Source: Glandiceps talaboti
Lineage: Eukaryota; Hemichordata; Enteropneusta; Spengelidae
Assembly: GCF_964340395.1 (NCBI RefSeq)
Contig: NC_135562.1
Location: 13,884,543-13,912,042, forward strand
DNA length: 27,500 nt
Direction: 5' to 3'
In this document: positions 1-11,381 of the stretch, in pieces
How the letters are laid out: each line of letters starts with the position of its first letter
How positions within the stretch are numbered: position 1 is the first letter of the stretch
Notes under the pieces: generated by a model
What the model was told of the DNA's origin: nothing
Seen by the model: the letters and a program-made list of their open reading frames with translations, nothing else
Database searches by the model: none
Translations under genes and position numbers: made by a program

Positions 1-483
1 TTCCCTTCCTGTCAGACATGTATAAAACATACCTACAGGTGGATTTGACAGTAACAATAGACTAATAGATTGGACTACTAGCGACATCAGCACCGGTGCC
101 TAGATTTCCCTACACCAGTGTATAGAAGTCAGGTTATGTCTAATTTGAATATTTCTGTTTCTCCCATTTTAGAGGGGTCGCGCAATGTAGAATGGTGAAA
201 TGGTTTTAAAAACGCACTGAGCATCTACCAAAAGACAATTTCCTTTCTTCCTCTTTAAGTACTGCTATTGCTATAACTGTAATTTAATGAAGTCTTTATT
301 TGTGGTGCTACATGCGTTCAGGGCAACAATTACAAATCCTAATGTGATAGTGATATCTGCTAAAGCTGGTACAGTTTAGAGTGTATATCGCTGTAAATGA
401 ATGTATTTTTAAATTACTACAAATATGCAGCACAACATACATGCTGGACTTTACTTTCTAAAGTTAGTAATCATACATTCCAG

Positions 484-928
484 CAACTAGAGTATACAGT
501 TGTAGCCCAAGAATCACTTCGAAACACATTATGGAATGTATAAAAGATCTGCATGCCACCAAAGGACTTGATCCATGTGACCGTGCAGCGATTCTATTTT
601 GCAATCGACTCCTTGAAAAAAACAAAAAGGTAAGTAAACATAAACGTGAGATATACTTTACAAGTTCAACCAAGTGTTTGGTATTGACTCTGAAAATCTT
701 AATTGCAAATAAAAGTAAATTCCCAGACGCACGTAGGCATGTTGGTATTACATTGTTTCGTTTTGTTCAACGTTTTTCTTCCAATCTTTTCAAAGGTTTG
801 GAGTGATGCTTTGATAACTGTTTATGGAAGCGAAATTACTGTTAACTTCATCGCTGGAAATGGCATGAGAGAGTTTCAAGTGGCACTGAATGAAGAGGAA
901 AAACCCATATGCACAGTTGAAAATTTTG
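484..928 (+). CDS. Gene 1 module copy 1 (exons 484-629 and 796-928)
   Basis: The first exon encodes a helical half. Its key residues are PRIT, ECIKDL, a Cys-Asp pair and then ILFCNRLLE. It ends in phase 0 at a GTAAGT donor. The second exon encodes the beta-rich half: VWSDALITVYG, then a hydrophobic strand, then an AGNGMREFQVAL segment. The exon is taken to end at 928 because GT at 929 leaves a phase-1 junction that fits the next exon, as in Gene 2. If that donor is not used, the frame runs on to a TAA stop at 976-978. A possible AATAAA at 977-982 overlaps that stop. No known domain is recognised. Confidence 0.65.
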
Positions 929-2983
929 GTATGGAAAGAGATACTGTCTTGTATCGCATAGGCATTAATTTGCTTTAATAAATTCATGCAACTGTTTTGT
1001 GGTAAAACCTATTGCAAACGAGTAGACAAGCCACACTTTTTGAACGTTTGCCTTGGTCCTCTAGCAAACAAGACATCGTTCTTGGCATTATTTCTGTAAA
1101 TTAAGATAACAAATCACCAGCCATTTGTGACTTCATTGGTACTGATATTGTAATTTAGGGGAGAACCATTTTATTTCGGGGGATGGGGGGGGAGGGGGCG
1201 GCAGAAAGAAGTGGATATGGCAGCAATGTTTTTTTTCATTGTGACAGCAATTGTTTTTCTATTGTCAGTCCTGCATCAATTTATTTTTTCCATATGCAGA
1301 AGTTTCTTTTCTTTAATTTTTTTTCATTGTGACGGCAATTGTTTTTCTATTGTCAGTCCTGCATCAATTTATTTTTTCCATATGCAGAAGTTTATTTTCT
1401 TTAAATTTCTTTTCTTGGTTACCAATATTGTAATGTGCGGATCAGAACTATACCTACATTTCGCCGGTTCACAACTAACTTATTCTGTGTATCAATGTAA
1501 TTGAAGAAGCAGTAAACAATCCATGCTTCTATTTAAGTTTTATGTACAAGAGATAGCTGGTAAAAAAATCCATGAGGAGCTGACTAATCACTTGGCTAAC
1601 TGACCTTTAAACCAATTTATTATTACCAAACAAAATAATCAAGTTTGAACGAACCTTGGAAAATGCTTCCACTTATTAACAAACTTGATCTAACAATCCA
1701 TAGTTGGTTATATGGTAAACACAATACCATGCACTTATTTAATAGCAATGGAGTTTGGAGCCCCATTACCTTTATAACCGCTCAAATTTAGCAGATTTCA
1801 GCACAACAATTTTTTTTACTTCTGTCTGTTGGAACAATCTTTTTTCTCAAGCCATTACAGGATCAAATTATTTCTTTCCTCCTTCCCTGCCGACAATTTA
1901 TTCCCAAAAATCCTCCTGCCCCCCCCCCCGAAATCAAATGGTTCTCCCTTATCGTTTTAACATCAAATCATTGTTAACGACGTTCCCATAGGTATGTTCC
2001 TGTGTAAACCACAGTTTTATGTTTAAATACAAAACAATTTACTTACAGTGCCCGTCTATTATTCGATTTCTTTATAGACACAAAAGAGTTTGTACATCGA
2101 AGTGAATTGATAACAGCTAACAATGTAAAAGAAGTGGAGAGGAAATACTCACACCTGATGGTAGAAGCCGACAAAGAGTGCATGAGACTGTGTGAAGTTC
2201 TTATCACGAATATAAAACTTGACTATGGAGAACATGTAAGACCTAATTAACATATTTCCTGTATTATATTTATGTGTATATCTTTGGTTCCCATGGCTGC
2301 CAAAATATGAAATAAAATATAAATATCAAATATCAATGTACCTTCGATCGAAGAACATGACACGAATAAATTATGCTTTGTTGTTTTTACAGTAGTAGAA
2401 AAACTATCAACATCTAGGCAAATCATATAATACTAGTGACACACAAGAGCCATACAGCCATGTTTTTTACAGCGAGTGATCTACTTCTGACAAACAACTT
2501 GAACATAGTAATTACCATGATAAGAAAATACATGACAAACTATTATTTTTGGTCAAAATTAGCCACAATTACATATACATTACATCTTGCATCCATTCCA
2601 TTCCAAAGAAATATCTTGGTTGTTCATAATGTCCACATACAACACTATTACCTGTGCCGGTGGCTATCATTTGGGCCATAGAACTGCCATTTTTTCGACA
2701 ATCGACATTCCTCTTATTTTTTTCACATTTGTTTTGTCAGATTTTGCAGAATACGAAGATTAATGTTATTGGTGTTGACCTGAATATCATATTCTTCTCC
2801 GGAAGAGGTGATAACGAATTCGAAATCAACCTACAGAAGTATGGAAAGCCTACATACGATGTAAAACAATCTACGTTCATGTTCAAAGTAAAGACATCGT
2901 ATAATGCCATGAGAAAGCTAATGGGCCTGTACACAGCCCACACAAGGCTCACATATCAAGACCCTGAAGCTGGAATAGTGTAG
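484..2983 (+). CDS. Gene 1: 3' part of a DED-family-like gene with two helical/beta modules (partial, 5' end outside window)
   Basis: Four exons can be joined: 484-629, 796-928, 2078-2235 and 2741-2983 (stop TAG). Junctions are GT-AG with intron phases 1, 0, 1, 0, and each joins an open frame. The order and phases equal the last four exons of Gene 2, and the proteins align. Exon 1 has PRIT and ILFCNRLLE, matching PKIT and ILFCNTLLN. Exon 4 begins ILQNTKINVIG, against VLQSAKITIIG in Gene 2. The first exon is entered in phase 1 from an acceptor ending at 483, so upstream exons, probably encoding DEDs, lie left of the window. Bases 1-480 show no convincing exon. A possible AATAAA poly(A) signal is at 3557-3562. 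Function is unknown; a role as a signalling adaptor is inferred only from its paralog. Confidence 0.7.
1158..1948. mobile_element. Inverted-repeat (MITE-like) element in Gene 1's long intron
   Basis: The left end reads GGGGAGAACCAT..ATTTCGGGGG (1158 on). The right end, read in reverse complement from 1948, gives GGGAGAACCATTTGATTTCG and then a G-run. The two ends match over about 35-45 bp, and a CGGCAG block recurs further in. TTA flanks both ends (1155-1157 and 1949-1951), a possible target-site duplication. No transposase is visible in the 0.8 kb. The element fills most of intron 929-2077. The exact superfamily cannot be assigned. Confidence 0.5.
1230..1405. repeat. 88-bp tandem duplication
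   Basis: Two adjacent copies of an 88-bp unit can be read directly. CATTGTGAC occurs at 1237 and 1325, and CAGTCCTGCATCAA and CCATATGCAGAAG follow at the same 88-nt spacing. Only a few bases differ, so the duplication is recent compared with the surrounding element. A small ORF runs through both copies, but its T-rich, hydrophobic composition follows from the base content and is not treated as a gene. Confidence 0.85.
2078..2983 (+). CDS. Gene 1 module copy 2 and C-terminus (exons 2078-2235 and 2741-2983)
   Basis: The acceptor TTTATAG leads into 2078 with a 2-nt split codon. The helical half contains KEFVHRSELIT, a charged helix, and CMRLCEVLI. It ends in phase 0 at GTAAGA (2236). The beta half starts at 2741 after TTTTGTCAG. 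It has KINVIG, a strand ending FFSGRG, then NEFEINLQKYGKPTYDV, followed by about 40 basic and polar residues to TAG at 2981-2983. It pairs with the last two exons of Gene 2 in length, phases and motif order, which makes a chance ORF unlikely. The final 30 or so residues differ between the paralogs. Confidence 0.68.
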
Positions 2984-3700
2984 TTAAGAATTACCATGTG
3001 TTTGAAGTGAGCAACACGTTTAAACAACAGTACTTTAATTATGCCAGCATATTAATTTACTAACTCCACTAGTCAAACACCAATCACGCACAACAAGTAT
3101 GTCCTTGAGTTGACCCTTGTATTGTCTCACATCGTTTAAAAGATAGTAGATTAGAATTCAAAAATAATTGCAATTTATAGTTGAGTTTCTGGCGTTGCTA
3201 TTTTGTTATCACCAATCGCGACAAGTTGTTGTTGCTGCTGCTGCTAGTGTTGTTGGTGTTGTTTTTTGTTGTTGCTTTTGTTATTGTTGGTTATCGATAG
3301 AATCTTAATTATTTTTTAGTTAAATGTATCTGACTCGCATGGAGTTCACGTGATAGTATTATAATGATATGGACATTCAATTTGTTAAATTGTATTTCAT
3401 TCGATGCATTGATCAGTGACCAGTAGTACAGTAATACGGGCCATGCAAATGCTTGGCGTATACTTCTAAATTTACCTTGTTATGTCTTATAATGTATGAT
3501 ATTTAAATGTGCTTACTGCTTAAGAAAATATCTTATAGTAAAGTCATTAAATGGTGAATAAACTAGCTGTCTAGCATCTGTTCAAGTTTTTATCTGTGTG
3601 ATACATGTTTAACAAACCTTTTGCATATTTTTTTCCTTATTGAGTAATATGTGATACAGCTATTTTATGCCAGGATTACATTAATTCCTTTGACTCTAGG

Positions 3701-3750
<50 letters not shown>

Positions 3751-4336
3751 ACAATAGAACATTTCCGTTGGCATGCGTTAAGTTCAATTTGATGTTTTTC
3801 CTTTCGTCCAATATGTGCTCCATATGTATTTGCTAGCTTTACTAGATTGCACTTGTTCACCGACAGAAGTATCATACAATACCGCAATTTGCACATTTTA
3901 TCAAGAACTACAATCCATCCGGATTTGACTGAAACACCTACATATATTTTAGTCGTAAGGAATTCCAGTTCAGTTTATTCACAATAGTTAGAAGTCAAAT
4001 GTCAACCACTCTAAATAATTCTGTCGCCAATTTGAGAAGATAACGAGACTGCCTTTTAAATGCGGGTGTATCACGCAAGGGGTATAGTTGAGTCGTATTA
4101 TGGGGCAAGTACGATAACATTGTGTACTTTAGGTATTTACTCTAAACAAACGCATATAGGTTAAGAGACGAAAGGTCGTATTTACTATGATCCAAATATA
4201 ACTAAAACACTTCAAAAGCCTTAATTTGAGTTCTATCATATTGCGAAGATTAAACGAATAATATATGATACCCACAAACAAAATGTAGAATTCGTACTTT
4301 AATGATTTTACACGAATATGTGAGTAATTGTGTACA
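2984..4336. other. Non-coding stretch downstream of Gene 1
   Basis: No exon with plausible splice sites was found. It contains a TTG/CTG-rich imperfect tract at about 3222-3292, a perfect GTT/TTG array at 3700-3750 and a possible Gene 1 poly(A) signal at 3557-3562. The rest is AT-rich unique-looking DNA. Confidence 0.6.
3700..3750. repeat. (TTG)n trinucleotide microsatellite
   Basis: About 17 uninterrupted copies of TTG. Translations in this tract (poly-Cys on one strand, poly-Thr on the other) are artefacts of the repeat. Confidence 0.97.
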
Positions 4337-4586
4337 ATAGGGAACTGGCAAACCCGCTATGTTGAATGTTGCATCATGGGAAATGTGATAATAAATACAA
4401 CTCAATTAGTATTGTAAACAATGTTGAGGCATTGTTTGTAACCACAAATAAGCAATTCATAGTTACCCTGACAATTGTGGGAGGTTAATTTTATCAGTAA
4501 CTCCAGATTAGGTGTTACAATAACCACAGATAATCCCATAGTCCTTTGCGTCTGAGCATGCTCAGTCTGGATTGCAAGTTCCCTAT
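4337..4586. mobile_element. 250-bp inverted-repeat (MITE-like) element
   Basis: The left end starts ATAGGGAACTGGCAAACCC. The right end in reverse complement starts ATAGGGAACTTGCAATCC, a match of about 16 of 19. Inside each end lies a second similar block (CATGGGAAATGTGATAAT on the left; CTATGGGATTATC on the right, read inward). A perfect 14-bp palindrome CTGAGCATGCTCAG sits at 4552-4565. There is no ORF and no clear target-site duplication, so the outer limits may be off by a few bases. Confidence 0.5.
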
Positions 4587-5036
4587 TAAATGTATTTTTC
4601 TCCTAAACGATGACGGGAAAATGATCATCTCAAAACAACATGTTTAATAAAGCTGTATATATGGATGACAAATTAATGGTTGTTTTTTGATTATTTGGTT
4701 ATAAAACAACTTTTCTGTTTCAACTTCTCATCTCTGTTTGCAACTCAATAAATTGTGAAAGGCTTGAAAGTGTCTAAACAATTTGATTTTGTACATACAA
4801 TATTACATATTTTGTTTATATTTGTATAGTTTATGGAGTAACAAACAAAGACTCGATATATGTTGTTTACATAATTCATTTTATGAATAACATATCCAAA
4901 TTAACTATCAATTCATCACTCATATGGCCACTAATACATCGCTTTGTGTGTTTATAATGCTTTTACCTGACACCCCACCCGATCCGGTTCATGTTTGACT
5001 TTTTTCTAAATAAAAATATAATGTTCCCATCACTAG
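4587..5036. other. AT-rich spacer
   Basis: No gene, RNA or repeat can be supported here. It is AT-rich DNA between two inverted-repeat elements. Confidence 0.5.
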
Positions 5037-5757
5037 CTAGTACGGATGTTTAATGAGGACACAGGAGTAGTTCTTTTAAAGGCATGTGAGTAATTATTTT
5101 ACCATGGGGGTAGTTTTTATTTCATAGGAGTATTTTTGTTTACCTCTGGATAGTTTTTTCCATGTTTGAAGGTTTTTTTTTCACCTCGGGAGTAGTTATT
5201 ATATGCACTTTTTCCCATGGGAGTAGTTTTCTATCCATGTGGGTACTTTTTTTTTTTAACTTCGTGAGTAGTAATGTTTTCCACGTCTGTAGTTTTTTAC
5301 CTTAGGAGTAATTTTTATAATGGAAGTAGTTTTTTATTTCAAGGGAGTATTTTTTATTTTTTTATTTTTTTTTTTTTTACCTCGGAAGCAGTTTCTCCCC
5401 ATGTGCAAAGTTTTTGTTACTTCGGCAATAGTTTTTTTTATTTAATGGAGTACGTTTTTGTACCCCAGGAGTGATTTTTTTTCCATGGGAGTATTTTTTT
5501 AACTCGAGAGTAATTGACTTTCGAAGTGAGTATTTTTTTTACCTCGAAAGCAGTTTTTTATAAACAATAAAAATACTTCTGAGGTAAAAAAAAATGCTCC
5601 GGACCCATGAATTAAAAACTACTCCCATGGTATTAAAAAAAATAAACACAAAAAATACTCCCGCAGTAAGATAACAACTACTCACATGTAAAAAAAAAAA
5701 AAAAAAAAAAAAACTCCCAAAGTAGGAAAAAACCAATATAACACGCCCATGGTAAAA

Positions 5758-6298
5758 GCTAACAAGCAACCTATCTGCCAGAAGTATGGCAAGCCGTTCA
5801 GGCCAAAACTATTATTCTTATTTTAGCTATAGTATTTTAATTATATCTTTTGGAGTTAAAAACTAATTTAACTGTTTAGTAATTAAATGGTTAGTGGTTA
5901 GTTGTTACCGAAAGTAAAACTTTTAAACCTAATTGGCATAACAATGTCCCAACCAACTTGTTTTGAACACAAACTTATATCTTCTCATCCCAAGCAAGAC
6001 ACCTACACAACAAAATTTCAATTCAATTGATCTGAGGGCTGTAGTTTTGGAGAAGAAGCATTTTCACACAAAAACAGTATATTGTTAGACGTACTTTGAT
6101 TGAAATGGTCCAATCAACTTTTCTTGAATAAACTTCCTTTATCTTCTCATCAAATGACACCTACACACCAAATTTAAAGTCAATTGATCCAGCAGTTTTG
6201 AAGAAGAGGATGAAAGTAGAAAATTTGATAGGTGGACGACGGACAACAGACGGCGACAGAGAATTAACCTAACCCTTAAGCTCCGCTCAGTGGAGCTA
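5758..6298. mobile_element. Repeat block nested in the foldback element's right arm
   Basis: The GGAGTA-type units stop at about 5757 and resume at about 6300, so this 540-bp block looks inserted. It holds two diverged direct copies (about 5971-6058 and 6127-6209) sharing TATCTTCTCAT, GACACCTACACA, TCAATTGATC and a purine-rich GAAGAAG end. Its right end is a short hairpin, AGCTCCGCTCAGTGGAGCT (6279-6297). There is no coding capacity. It may be a SINE- or MITE-like repeat, but the family is not identified. Confidence 0.45.
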
Positions 6299-6317
6299 AT
6301 AAAAACTACTCACATGT

Positions 6318-6321
<4 letters not shown>

Positions 6322-6414
<93 letters not shown>
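6322..6414. repeat. (AT)n dinucleotide tract
   Basis: About 46 uninterrupted AT units inside the right arm of the foldback element. Being self-complementary, the tract can itself form a cruciform. Confidence 0.97.
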
Positions 6415-6415
<1 letters not shown>

Positions 6416-6646
6416 TCCCATTAAATAAAAACTATTCCAATGGTAAGCAGTGTATATATAAAAAAAATACCCCCGAGGTTAAAGAAAACTACTCAAAAGG
6501 AAAACACTACCCACATGGTAAAAGAAAGCTCGTATCGAAAAAAAAACGCTACTCCAATGAAAAACTACTCCGCCATAGTAAAACAATAAAATACTCACAT
6601 GGCTTTAAAAAATCACTCCTGTGTCCTGATTAAGGTTCCGTACTAG

Positions 6647-7097
6647 CTAGATACAACGCCAGGTTGGAAGGAAATTCCCTGTGAAAAACAGCGCAGAGAT
6701 GTGAATTTAGAAGAGCATGATCTGAATCCCAACCGTTCAAAATGCATCATATCTGGATGCATGCAGCAAGAGACCTAACAATCTTCACTTGACTTTTAAT
6801 AGAAATTCACAAACAGGAGGTGGTATTTACGGCAGGTTTTGTGATACTACATGCTAAAAAGAAATTTAAGAAATCTATAAATATATATAGCTAATGAAAG
6901 AAATAATTATGCAGTAAGAATTAGAGTCCTAAAACACATTCAAGTACATGAAATCTACTGAATATAAAATACCACCACACAATCCTTTCTTAGCTAGCGC
7001 TATGTCCGTCTGCTAGCTGCACGATCTGCTAGTACAAGAGTTTCAGTTCTTATGTGTGGGTGTGTTAAATACAGTACATATCGACGCGTCGACGCTT
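6647..7097. other. Unassigned non-coding DNA
   Basis: No ORF with supporting splice signals, RNA gene or repeat structure was recognised in this stretch. Confidence 0.5.
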
Positions 7098-7295
7098 TCA
7101 CATGTTGCATGTACCACTGAGACTGTACATAGAAGGAGGTAAGGACAGAATTGCTTTCTTATACTGTTGACGGTAACAGTTCAGGTACGATTGAAGCGTC
7201 AGCAAATTAAAAGACGTGGTGTTTATTTTTGATCGCATGATTTTGTTGGTCTTCAAAACCTCGATGTACCACGGAACACGAGTGCGATGCAACAA
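7098..7295 (-). pseudogene. Non-LTR retrotransposon (LINE) fragment, endonuclease-RT linker region
   Basis: On the minus strand, an open stretch of about 65 codons contains HRTRVPWY, followed by a Lys/Arg-rich helix and LNCYRQQYKKAIL. In LINE ORF2 proteins, the segment after the endonuclease commonly shows a PWY/PWF motif, a basic helix and then a Tyr-Lys-rich helix before the reverse transcriptase. This stretch resembles that layout. There is no ATG at its start. An in-frame stop lies a few codons upstream, and no RT motifs follow downstream, so this is at best a short dead fragment. The assignment is by pattern recognition only. Confidence 0.4.
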
Positions 7296-7640
7296 GGGAC
7301 GCTATTTTTTACTTTTAAATCAACTTTGAGTTAGAAAATAATGTTAACACATTGGCCGAGACCTCCCAACTACAACGAACATGACCCCAAATGTTTTGTT
7401 GCCAATGTTTAGATGTGGCATCTGGGTCACAGGTCGACTCTGGCTCTTTTTGGCTATATATCTCTGTAGAAAATAGTGTTTTCATGACAACAAATGACAC
7501 TATATGTAGAACAGATCACCTAACTTAACACCTACCACATTATCCATTCCGGTTCTTATCATCGTAACTTAAACAAATAAATACAGTATATGAAATAAAA
7601 TGGCTTCTGTGTATCTTGCTTGATACTGTGTTATTTACAC

Positions 7641-8600
<960 letters not shown>

Positions 8601-8655
8601 GACAGTGACCTTGTGTATCTGTGCCTGTGTCTGTGTGTGCCTCAGTGTGTATATG

Positions 8656-8730
8656 CATGTATGTATGTATGTATGTATGTATGTATGTATGTATGTATGT
8701 ATGTATGTCTCTGTGTGTGTGTGTGTGTGT
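8656..8730. repeat. (ATGT)n followed by (GT)n microsatellite
   Basis: About 12-13 ATGT units (to 8706) run into a TCTC(TG)n block. Both are interrupted only at their junction. They mark the point where the GC-richer retrotransposon-like block to the right ends. Confidence 0.95.
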
Positions 8731-8739
8731 AGGATTGGG

Positions 8740-9639
8740 GTGAATGTGGACAAAAATGGGGAGCGGAGGCATGGGAACTTTTTGAAGCACGATGATATAC
8801 ATTCTGACAGAGGGCGCACATACTGTTTCCCTGTGTCGCACTCGAGCCCCGTGCGTGCTATTTGTCTGCCGTGAGAACTTATTCGAATCCCCGTTCCACC
8901 AGCAAATAGCCCCGCGAGTCCAAGTCCACGTAATATCTGTTCAGTAAGTATGGAGCGATCGGGGATCACAGCAAGGTTAACGTCTCGCACCCCAATAAAT
9001 TACACTTAAAGAGCAGAACGCACAGCAAGTACGTTTCAGACTAACCGTCACTTTTATTTCAGACTAAAGGATAAACAAGACAGCAGTTTGGTACGTTAGG
9101 GACAGCGGTCTAGTTTTGTATTGACAAGGCCCAGTTTCCCACTATACAACTCGTAACTCGTGCAGCATCTACCACAGTCACATGTACGAACCAGGCCAAC
9201 GGGCTAACCAGTATAGCTTACCGGGACAGTGAGTGTGGAGAAGTCAGCTACGAAATAGCGAAAGTACGGAGTACTCTCTCCCCGAAATTACAGCATCCAG
9301 TGAGTCCCCAGGTTGACTAACGAGATCTCGGAAACTCTCCCCTTTTTATACACTAAATCCCCGCCAAAATTAAGCTAATGGACTACAAATAAGACTCATG
9401 TTTCGAGGCCGTATTCCATGTTTGGGAATAGCGGGAAAATATACCCCATGTGACCTGCCTACGTGGCTGAAGGTTACCGTGTAGCCAACTTCCAGTGTTA
9501 CTCCCGGTCAAACTCCACGTCGTGATTACTGTAGGAAACAACGGAAAACAACCTAACACTATATACTTGGCTTAGGATATCATCCGACCGCCGCACCTGT
9601 ATCAACAAAACCTACACCTCTCGCTAGTCACATAATACA
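8740..9639 (-). mobile_element. Probable LTR plus leader of a truncated LTR retrotransposon, minus strand
   Basis: This block is visibly more GC-rich than its surroundings. Read on the minus strand from 9639, it starts TGTATTATGTGAC. It then has a TATA box (TATAAAAAG, about 9344-9352) and an AATAAA at about 9054-9059, the U3-R-U5 order expected of an LTR of about 640 bp. Just after the presumed LTR end comes TGGGGTGCGAGACG (minus strand, 8994-8981), which starts with TGG as a tRNA primer-binding site should. A second PBS-like string, TGGTGGAACGGGGATTCGAA, follows at about 8904-8885. No gag or pol is present, because the element stops at the microsatellite near 8740. The LTR's 3' end is not sharply defined, and no second LTR is in the window. 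Confidence 0.42.
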
Positions 9640-11381
9640 ACCCCGTAAGCTTGCTTGCAGGGTTTTACCATCGACTTACTTGTAATGTAAAGATGAATAA
9701 TAGAGGCAGTTCAAAATGATCACCTTCAAGAAACAGCAAACACCCCTCACACTTCATGTATGCAAGCAGGTTAGGAATGATATCAATAGTTCAATGTATG
9801 ATTAACAACTTATTTCATTTACGTACTAGGTCTCAGTTCCCCCACCCCAATCCTTTAATTGGCCAAACTTGAAAATTGTTTCCGGTAGCACAATCAATTG
9901 CAGATCAGTATTTAGTAAAATGTAACTTGCAAGAATTACAAAGCCAGTATGTAGTGAGGAAAAATGGCTTCTAATTGGCATGTTAGTGTATTTTAGTGCA
10001 ACACAATTACTAAAAGCGTAAAGTATCCAATTTCTCGATTTGACGACTATTTAACAGAAATGCTTTCGTTTCGGGGTACACAACAGAGTTCATTAAAATT
10101 ATTTTTTTGTAGAATGAGAACTAACATTGCTCAATCCCCAACCCATACTAAGGGAATTTAGTTTGTTCTTTCCTATATTGGACTATTGATCTCGCCTCTT
10201 ATACCCGGCTCTTATATTTCATACACTATAGATATTTACTGATAAGCCTTCTATATGCGTATCAAAGTGTGTGTTCATGATTAAATAACTGATCACTTTA
10301 ATATATAGCCAACTGAAGTGCTAGTATGTGTTTATTGGATTACAAAACCACATAAATCGATCGTTACCCTCATTTACATCGTATTACAATTTCAGTTTAT
10401 ATTTCCCATAAATATTGCAATAAGTCTTCGAGTTAATCTGTTTATTTTGTTATTAATGTCAACTCAGTTTAAAGCTGATGTTGAACATAATATGGCAATC
10501 GCTATTAAGCCATTTTGACAAGTGTGGTAATGATGGTGTGATATATCTTTTCAAATCTCCCCCACAGATCGCAGACAGGGTGTTATCAATCAATCAATCA
10601 ATCAATTTGAAATAAAAGGGATAGATTAATGTGATACAAGAAGGAATGTTGCATCAGTTTATCTTATCATAAACCTACATTATTTCACCACCAGTCGGGA
10701 TGTCAAAAGTCAAGAACTAAACAAACACATCGAAGTCAACGGAAAGAGTTACAATACGTGCAGTTATGTTGATGTGATATGCACCTTGTTTGTAACAATC
10801 CTCATGACGTGCAAAATGCCCTGTACCGATATGAGAACATCAATACATGTTTCTCTACAATACGGCATAAAGCTTTTTGTTGACATACCTCGAACACGCA
10901 TCTGGAGCACACCACCTCGTATTTTAGAGTCCATACGATCCCGTTTTGAGTCCAGAAGCTTCATCAAATTCACACCACGGGCTGTGTTTTTTTAAACACA
11001 TTCCTATCCGATTAAGCATACGTAAATATGGATTAAATTCTTTGGGTGAATGGCGTCACTATGTTTGGACAAGCGCCGTACGCTGGCTCATTGACATCTA
11101 AGTCAAGCAACCATTTTAGTATGTGTTTATTTTTATATACGTTAACGTTGTTTTGCATTGGGTCTTGAAGCATTTAAGTACTGGTAATTGGTTACAAAAC
11201 GGCGTGCATAGTAACATAAATTACGTGTGATTTGCATCTCAATTCCGTATTACTTTTTTCTATATATATTTGATTCGTATAAGACAAGTTTTAGTAAACA
11301 TTATTCTACTTGGGGGAACATTGTTACATATTTCAGTTATTTCAAATAGGACTTGCTTTTAAACGCACCTTTCCTTTATAG
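9640..11381. other. Non-coding region upstream of Gene 2
   Basis: This probably includes the promoter and any 5' untranslated exon of Gene 2, but neither can be placed. An (ATCA)n run of about five units lies near 10586-10607. At 10764-10995 both strands are open for about 70 codons, without ATG context, splice support or a recognisable domain. Confidence 0.45.

Larger units (their letters stand above)
5037..6646. mobile_element. Foldback-type element with long modular inverted arms
   Basis: The ends are inverted copies. The left begins CTAGTACGGA, then TTAATGAGGACACAGGAGT. The right, in reverse complement, begins CTAGTACGGA, then TTAATCAGGACACAGGAGT. CTAG flanks both sides (5033-5036 and 6647-6650), a candidate 4-bp target duplication, though it is ambiguous because CTAG is palindromic. 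The left arm (about 5060-5560) consists of some 15 or more degenerate units of roughly 25-35 bp built on GGAGTAGTTTTT and ACCTCGG or CCATGG. The same units appear inverted (ACTACTCCCATGG type) at about 5570-5757 and 6300-6620. No transposase is encoded, so it would be non-autonomous. An unrelated block (5758-6298) and an AT array interrupt the right arm. Confidence 0.68.

Noticed and set aside
8878-8905. String resembling a tRNA T-arm and CCA end (TTCGAATCCCCGTTCCACCA)
   Set aside because: No D-arm, anticodon stem or acceptor partner lies upstream. It is better explained as a primer-binding-site-like sequence on the minus strand.
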